Positions 57,880 to 64,000 of a DNA stretch of 64,000 nucleotides are shown in pieces. The notes beneath the pieces are model-generated. The model was not told the DNA's origin and ran no database searches. It saw only the letters and a list, made by a program, of their open reading frames with translations. The stretch lies in NCBI RefSeq assembly GCF_014201115.1, contig NZ_JACHDO010000001.1, forward strand, positions 248,001 through 312,000, in the 5' to 3' direction. A program made the position numbers and the translations under genes. Each line of letters begins with the position of its first letter. Position 1 is the first letter of the stretch. This DNA comes from Nocardiopsis metallicus. GTDB taxonomy: Bacteria; Actinomycetota; Actinomycetes; Streptosporangiales; Streptosporangiaceae.

Positions 57880-60699
57880 GTGGCAGGCCGGATCAAAGAC
57901 GAAGACATCGCCCTCGTACGCGAGCGCACCCCCATCGCTGACGTGATCGGTGAGTACCTCCAACTGCGCAACGCCGGCGGAGGCTCGCTCAAGGGGCTCT
58001 GCCCCTTCCACGACGAGAAGTCCCCCTCCTTCAACGTCACCCCCGCCAAGAACCTCTGGTACTGCTTGGCAGGCGAGACGCGGGTACTGACCCGGGACGG
58101 GGTCAGGCCCATCCGCGAACTGGCCGGGGGCAGACACACGATCCTCACGAAGAGCGCCACCTGGGTGGAGGCGCCCTTCTACTCCTTCGGCGTACAGCGG
58201 CTGATGCGGCTGACCCTGAGCCGGAACGGCCAGCGCAAGGAGATCCGCGCCACCCCCGAGCACCGGTGGTTCGTCCAGGAGGGCGAGGACCGCTCGAAGG
58301 TGCGCGAGGTCACCACCGAGGAGCTGCGCCCTGACCACCGCCTCGCCTACGTCTTCCCGCCCGAGAAGGCCACCAGGACCACGCCCTCACCGTTCGGGGT
58401 CGCGCACGGCATCACTTTCGGTGGCGGCACTCGCCTGGGGCGTGGCAGCACGGCGGAGTTGGACACCGAGAAGGACCCCGGGCTACTCAAGTGGTTCCCC
58501 CATAGTGAGACCAGCCAACGTGGCCGTCAGATCCTCATCCACCACCTGCCCGGCTTCTTCAAGGACCTGCCGCCCCTGGACGAGTCCCATTCCTACCTCT
58601 ACGGATGGCTCGCCGGGTACCTCGCAGCGGACGGACACGTCTCCAAGGACGGGACGGTCGTGCTCAATTGCGCCGACCGCTCCGTACTGGAGCATGTCCG
58701 CATGGTCGCGACCCGGCTCGGGATCGGCACCTACGGGATCACCGAACAGGTACGTGAGGGCTTCCCCGGGCGCGAGCCCTCCTCGCTCTTGCGGGTGCAC
58801 TTCGTCAACGAAGACCTGACCGAGGAGTTCTTCCTCCGCGAGGAGCACCGGATGCGCTTCAGCGGGGCCGATAAGAAGTTCGCCCGCCGGGGCTGGACCG
58901 TGCGCTCGGTCGAGGAGACCGACCGCTGTGAAGAGGTCTTCTGCGCCGTCGTGGACGAGGGGCACGCCTTCGTCCTCGAAGACAACATCCTCACCGGGAA
59001 CTGCTTCGGCTGCGGAGAGGGCGGGGACGTCATCTCGTTCGTGCAGCAGATCGACAGCCTCAGTTTCACCGACGCGGTCGAGTCGCTGGCGCGGCAGACC
59101 GGGATCGTGCTGCGGTACGAGGAGGGCGGGCGCAGTACCTCCCGCAGGGACGAGGGCAAGCGGCAGAGGTTGCTGGACGCCCACAAGGCGGCCGCCCAGT
59201 TCTACTCCGAGCAGCTGCTGTCAGCCGAGGCGGTCATCGGGCGGCGGTTCCTGGCGGAGCGGGGGTTCAACCGGGTGCACGCCGAGCAGTTCGGGCTGGG
59301 CTTCGCGCCCGCCGGCTGGCAGAACCTCACGGATCACCTGCGTAGCAAGGGTTTCACCGACGCCGAGATCATCGAGGGAGGGCTGGCCAGTCAGGGGCGG
59401 CGCGGGGCCTACGACCGGTTCCGGAACCGGCTGCTGTGGCCGGTGCGCGAGGTCACCGGGGAGGTGGTCGGGTTCGGTGCGCGCAAGCTGGCCGCCGAGG
59501 AGGACGGGCCCAAGTACCTCAACTCCCCCGAGAGCCCCATCTTTCACAAGGGGCGCCTGCTGTACGGGCTGGACCTGGCCAAGCGGGAGATCTCCCGGCA
59601 GGGCAAGGCGGTCATCGTCGAGGGCTACACCGACGTCATGGCCTGCCACGAGGCCGGGGTGACCACGGCGGTCGCCACCTGCGGCACCTCGTTCGGCGAG
59701 GACCACCTCAAGATCCTGCGCAGGATGCTGCTGGGCCGCTCCAACCACGGCAGCAAGGTCGTGTTCACCTTCGACGGGGACAAGGCCGGGCAGAAGGCCG
59801 CCGTGCGCGCCTTCGCCGAGGAGCACGGGTTCACCTCCGAGACCTTCGTGGCGGTCCAGCCGGACGGCCTCGACCCCTGTGACCTGCGGCTCCAGCACGG
59901 CCCGCAGGCGGTGGCCGATCTCGTGGACGGGGCCAGCCCGCTGTACGAGTTCATGATTCGCAACATCGTCGAGGGCTACGACCTGTCCAGCGCCGAGGGG
60001 CGCATCGCCGCCCTGGACGCGGCGGCCCCCGTGGTGGCCAGTATCCGGGACGAGGGAGTCCGGCTCACCTACGGTAAGAACCTGGACCGCTGGCTCGGGC
60101 TCATGGACGAGTCCTTCGTGCTGCGCCGGGTGCGCCAGCACATGGGCCGGGGCAAGGGCTCGGGCCGGCCCGGACCGCAGGCGTCGCCGGTGCCCACCCC
60201 CGACGCCCAGAGCGCCCCCTACGACCTGCGTGACCCCTCGGTGCAGCGGGAGCGGCAGGCGCTCAAGGTCGCGGTCAAGCACCCGAACCTGGCCCGGGGC
60301 TTCGACACCCTCACCGACGAGGACTTCACCGTCCCCCAGCACAGGGCCGTCCTCCAGCTCATCCGGGAACAGGGCGGGATCGCGGGCGTGACCGACCCGG
60401 AAAGCTGGGCGCTCACCCTTCGCGACGCCGCGCCGAATGATGTTCAGCGCGATTTCGTCACACGCCTGGGTGTAGAGCCGATCGAGTTCTACGGAGAACT
60501 TGACGAGCATTTCGCCCAACAAATGCTGGACACAATCAGAACTCATTCCATCAACCGGCGCGAGTCAAACCTCAAATCCGAGCTGCACCGGATTGACCAG
60601 GCTGCTCAACCGGAGGAGTACAACCGGATCTTCGTCGAGCTGATGCGGCTTGGCCAGCAGAAACGAGCATTGCAGGAGTCCGACTCCGGGGGTATGTAG
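57880..60699 (+). CDS. dnaG: DNA primase DnaG precursor with intein
   Basis: 939 codons; 626 residues after removal of a 313-residue intein. The zinc ribbon is CPFH (Cys41, His44) and, after splicing, CFGC (Cys62, Cys65 of the mature protein). The RNA polymerase core has YLNSPESPIFHKGRLLYG and the TOPRIM motifs VIVEGYTDVMACHEAG and VFTFDGDKAGQKAA. The C-terminal ~120 residues bind DnaB. DnaG makes RNA primers at the fork. Without splicing the zinc ribbon would be split by 313 residues, so activity should depend on it. Leaderless start; the sigma factor gene follows at 59 bp. Confidence 0.96.
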   Translation: MAGRIKDEDIALVRERTPIADVIGEYLQLRNAGGGSLKGLCPFHDEKSPSFNVTPAKNLWYCLAGETRVLTRDGVRPIRELAGGRHTILTKSATWVEAPFYSFGVQRLMRLTLSRNGQRKEIRATPEHRWFVQEGEDRSKVREVTTEELRPDHRLAYVFPPEKATRTTPSPFGVAHGITFGGGTRLGRGSTAELDTEKDPGLLKWFPHSETSQRGRQILIHHLPGFFKDLPPLDESHSYLYGWLAGYLAADGHVSKDGTVVLNCADRSVLEHVRMVATRLGIGTYGITEQVREGFPGREPSSLLRVHFVNEDLTEEFFLREEHRMRFSGADKKFARRGWTVRSVEETDRCEEVFCAVVDEGHAFVLEDNILTGNCFGCGEGGDVISFVQQIDSLSFTDAVESLARQTGIVLRYEEGGRSTSRRDEGKRQRLLDAHKAAAQFYSEQLLSAEAVIGRRFLAERGFNRVHAEQFGLGFAPAGWQNLTDHLRSKGFTDAEIIEGGLASQGRRGAYDRFRNRLLWPVREVTGEVVGFGARKLAAEEDGPKYLNSPESPIFHKGRLLYGLDLAKREISRQGKAVIVEGYTDVMACHEAGVTTAVATCGTSFGEDHLKILRRMLLGRSNHGSKVVFTFDGDKAGQKAAVRAFAEEHGFTSETFVAVQPDGLDPCDLRLQHGPQAVADLVDGASPLYEFMIRNIVEGYDLSSAEGRIAALDAAAPVVASIRDEGVRLTYGKNLDRWLGLMDESFVLRRVRQHMGRGKGSGRPGPQASPVPTPDAQSAPYDLRDPSVQRERQALKVAVKHPNLARGFDTLTDEDFTVPQHRAVLQLIREQGGIAGVTDPESWALTLRDAAPNDVQRDFVTRLGVEPIEFYGELDEHFAQQMLDTIRTHSINRRESNLKSELHRIDQAAQPEEYNRIFVELMRLGQQKRALQESDSGGM
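58063..59001 (+). mobile_element. Intein in DnaG with LAGLIDADG-type endonuclease motif
   Basis: 313 residues inserted between Tyr61 and a Cys. It begins CLAGETRVLTRDGVRPIREL (block A, Cys1), has TPEH at 64-67 (block B Thr and His), a dodecapeptide LYGWLAGYLAADG at ~179-191, and ends EEVFCAVVDEGHAFVLEDN (block F) and ILTGN, followed by Cys+1. The C-terminal Asn is present; the usual penultimate His is Gly. Only one dodecapeptide is clear, so the endonuclease may be a half-site or decayed form. The +1 Cys is a zinc ligand of DnaG. Confidence 0.93.
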
Positions 60700-60758
60700 C
60701 ACGGGGGTGACAATAATAGATCTCCCTATCGGGCTAGGGGTGCGGGCACAATGTAGTG

Positions 60759-61889
<1,131 letters not shown>

Positions 61890-62070
61890 AGGCGCGCAGC
61901 GGTGGCTGAAGGCTCCGAACACCGGAGCTCAACCGCCCGGGCCTGGTGTGTGAGGGCCCCTACAACGTGTGGGGCGGCGCGCGGGTTCCCGCACGTCCCA
62001 GAACGGCCTGATCTGGCCGACATGGGACGAACATCGCGCCCCGGTGCCGCCGTACCCCTACCTTCGAGGT

Positions 62071-63396
62071 GTGAACGCCATTCCGACCCCGCCCACGTCC
62101 AGGACGCCCGTCGGACGGCGTCCGCTGCTGGTACTGGGCGCGGCCGTCGCCGCAGTAGCGCTACTCGTGGGAACCCTCGTGCTCATGAACCAACGCGAAC
62201 CCGAGCGGATCGGGTACTTCGCCGACTGGAACGTGGCCAACCGCGGCTACACCGTCAACGAGCTGCGCAACAGCGGAGCCCCCGAGCACCTCACCAGACT
62301 CATGTGGGCTTTCGGCAACATCGACCGCGACGGTCTGTGCTTCATCCCCGAGGACAGCCACGACCAGCCCTGGGAGCTGTACCAGCGCCGCTACGGCGAG
62401 GACGAGAGCGTCAGCGGCGAGGCCGACGAGTACGAGCAGGAACTGGCGGGCGGCCTCAACCAGCTGCGCCAGCTCCGCGCCGAGTACCCGGACCTGGGCG
62501 CGAGCCTGTCCCTGGGCGGCTGGAACTGGTCGGTGAACTTCTCCACCGCGGCCCGCACCGAGGAGTCCCGGGAGGCCTTCGTGACCTCCTGCCTGGACCT
62601 GTGGCTGCGCGGCGACCTCCCGGTGCGCGGGGGCGAGCCCCAGGGCGGCCAGGGCGTGGCCGCCGGGGTGTTCGACGGCATCGACCTGGACTGGGAGTGG
62701 CCGGGCGGGCAGGGCAACCCCGACAACGTGGAACACCCCGACGACGCGCGCAACTTCACCCTGCTGGTCGCCGAGTTCCGCCGCCAGATGGACGAGCTGT
62801 CCCGCGAGACCGGGGACGACTACCTCCTGACCGTCTCCCTGCCCGGGGGTGCGGCGCACACCGAGGCCTTCGAGGCGGAGCTCTTCGAGTACGTGGACTT
62901 CGCCACCGTGCAGGGCTACGACTTCGCCGGGCCCTGGAACGAACGCACCACCCACCACTCCAACCTCTACGTCCCCGACTACAACGAGGACGCCAACAGC
63001 GTGGACGCCGCCATCCAGCGCTACCTGGACCTGGGCGCCGACCCCGATCAGATCGTGATGGGAATCCCGGCCTTCGGACGCGGCTGGCAGGGCGTACCCG
63101 CCCAGGACGGGGGTCGCTACCAGGAGGCCTCCGGCCCGGCCGACGACGACTACGACGGCCCCACCCGCCCCTTCGACCAGCTGGAGGAGATGGGCGGCCG
63201 CCGTTTCCTGGACGAGGACTCCGGCTCCTACTGGGTCTACGACGGCGACGAGTGGTGGACCTACGACAACCCGGACGTGATCGAGCTCAAGGGCCAGTAC
63301 GTGCGGGACCACGACCTGGCCGGGATGATGGTCTGGAACCTGGACATGGACCCCGACGGCGACCTGGTCCGCACCATGCGCGAGTCCCTCGACTGA
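62071..63396 (+). CDS. GH18 family glycosyl hydrolase (chitinase-like), membrane-anchored
   Basis: 441 residues from a GTG at 62071. One hydrophobic segment (RPLLVLGAAVAAVALLVGTL) near residue 17-36 anchors or exports the protein. The GH18 barrel shows IGYFADWNV, LGASLSLGGWNWS (the SxGG motif) and the catalytic DGIDLDWEWPGG (D-x-x-D-x-D-x-E) and ends with MMVWNLDMD. Active residues are complete, so hydrolysis of chitin or N-acetylglucosamine polymers outside the cell is expected. No chitin-binding domain. Upstream reading frame is not coding. Confidence 0.92.
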   Translation: MNAIPTPPTSRTPVGRRPLLVLGAAVAAVALLVGTLVLMNQREPERIGYFADWNVANRGYTVNELRNSGAPEHLTRLMWAFGNIDRDGLCFIPEDSHDQPWELYQRRYGEDESVSGEADEYEQELAGGLNQLRQLRAEYPDLGASLSLGGWNWSVNFSTAARTEESREAFVTSCLDLWLRGDLPVRGGEPQGGQGVAAGVFDGIDLDWEWPGGQGNPDNVEHPDDARNFTLLVAEFRRQMDELSRETGDDYLLTVSLPGGAAHTEAFEAELFEYVDFATVQGYDFAGPWNERTTHHSNLYVPDYNEDANSVDAAIQRYLDLGADPDQIVMGIPAFGRGWQGVPAQDGGRYQEASGPADDDYDGPTRPFDQLEEMGGRRFLDEDSGSYWVYDGDEWWTYDNPDVIELKGQYVRDHDLAGMMVWNLDMDPDGDLVRTMRESLD

Positions 63397-63483
63397 CCGT
63401 CCGCACGGGCACATGACAGGAGCGGCCGCCGCGACCGCGCGCCGTGGTTGCCACGCCGCCACCGACCGCGACACGCTGTGGGC

Positions 63484-64000
63484 ATGGCCGACCCGCAGAG
63501 CAGCACCGCACGCACGGGCCCTCCCACAGGCCCCACCGCACGCCCGGACCTTCCCGCACTCCGCCGTGACCTCGAAGCCGGCGTCCAGGGAACCGTCGCC
63601 CTGGACGCGGGCACCCTCGCCCTGTACACCTCCGACGCCTCCAACTACCGCCGCGTCCCGCTCGCGGTGGTCATCCCCGAGACCGTCGACGACTGCGTGG
63701 CCGCCGTCCGCGCCTGCGCCGCGCACCAGGTGCCGATCATCCCGCGCGGCGGCGGCACCTCCATCGCCGGGAACTCCATCGGCACCGGCGTGGTCATCGA
63801 CACCTCGCGCCACCTGCGCGCCATCGTCGACGTCGACCCGCAGGCCCGCACCGCGACGGTCCAGCCCGGGGTCATCCTCGACGAGCTGCGCGCCGCCGCC
63901 GCCGAACACGGGCTCACCTTCGCCCCCGACCCCTCCACGCACAGCCGCTGCACCATCGGCGGGATGATCGGCAACAACGCCTGCGGCTCCCACTCGGTCG
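63484..64000 (+). CDS. FAD-linked oxidase (GlcD/D-lactate dehydrogenase type), N-terminal part
   Basis: 172 codons from an ATG at 63484 to the window end. It has the PCMH FAD-binding pattern: TSDASNYRRVPLAVVIPETV, IIPRGGGTSIAGNSIGTGVV (flavin pyrophosphate loop), TVQPGVILDELRAAAAEHGL and GGMIGNNACGSHSV. Enzymes of this group oxidise D-2-hydroxyacids such as D-lactate or glycolate; larger versions carry iron-sulfur domains. Which one cannot be told from this half. The first ~20 residues are a disordered Pro/Thr stretch. Confidence 0.88.
   Translation, partial: MADPQSSTARTGPPTGPTARPDLPALRRDLEAGVQGTVALDAGTLALYTSDASNYRRVPLAVVIPETVDDCVAAVRACAAHQVPIIPRGGGTSIAGNSIGTGVVIDTSRHLRAIVDVDPQARTATVQPGVILDELRAAAAEHGLTFAPDPSTHSRCTIGGMIGNNACGSHSV

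Overview
This window reads as chromosomal DNA of a high-GC actinobacterium, most likely Nocardiopsis or a close relative. The grounds are very high GC at third codon positions, frequent GTG/TTG starts, several promoters whose -10 box lies about 7 nt before the start codon (leaderless mRNAs), and actinobacterial gene orders such as phoH-ybeY-(CNNM/CBS)-(cytidine deaminase-like)-era, recO-uppS and dgt-dnaG. The genus is inferred, not proven. No rRNA or tRNA gene was seen.

Layout. 1-5.6 kb: the start of an ECF-type sigma factor on the minus strand, then an RNA-metabolism block (HIT, PhoH, YbeY, CNNM/CBS protein, cytidine deaminase-like, Era) closed by a 42-bp perfect palindrome. 5.7-23.6 kb: a purine-salvage island. 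An IclR-type regulator, a CitE/malate-synthase-like enzyme, allantoinase, allantoicase, a LysR regulator, an NCS2 purine permease, urate oxidase, HIU hydrolase, OHCU decarboxylase, hydroxypyruvate isomerase, tartronate semialdehyde reductase and glyoxylate carboligase together take urate through allantoin and glyoxylate to glycerate precursors. Four copies of a TTCCG(n5)CGGAA-like operator sit at its two divergent promoter regions. Two insertion sequences have entered the island: an IS30 element inside a small orphan type I-E CRISPR array, and an IS4 element exactly at the stop codon of the urate oxidase gene.

23.7-25.6 kb is a decayed zone with two pseudogenes (an MDR oxidoreductase and a zinc carboxypeptidase). 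25.7-27.6 kb holds leuA with a five-leucine leader peptide and attenuator. 27.7-38.4 kb is mixed: a DUF2625 protein, a GNAT acetyltransferase, a secreted CAP protein, recO-uppS followed by two tandem SGNH hydrolases, a small two-gene cassette with a HicA-like protein, a secreted sphingomyelinase-like enzyme, and a znuC-znuB-zur zinc operon with a Zur box. 38.7-42.5 kb is one 1248-residue teichoic-acid-type transferase, followed by the remains of an IS200/IS605 tnpB.

43.2-57.6 kb: an ABM-domain protein, glycyl-tRNA synthetase, a LysE exporter, a MocR/PdxR regulator, a PadR-membrane protein pair, a TrhA/hemolysin III protein, pyruvate phosphate dikinase, a YdcF/SanA-like envelope protein, dGTPase and a LacI regulator. 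57.9-64 kb: dnaG carrying a 313-residue intein inside its zinc-ribbon motif, a primary-type sigma factor, a GH18 chitinase-like protein and the first part of an FAD-linked oxidase that runs off the window.

The most notable items are the DnaG intein placed so that splicing restores a zinc-ligand cysteine; the CRISPR array whose duplicated spacer was split by IS30 and can be rebuilt base by base; the reconstructable IclR-type regulon; a glyoxylate carboligase with Glu where the E. coli enzyme is known for lacking it; and the small HicA-like cassette.
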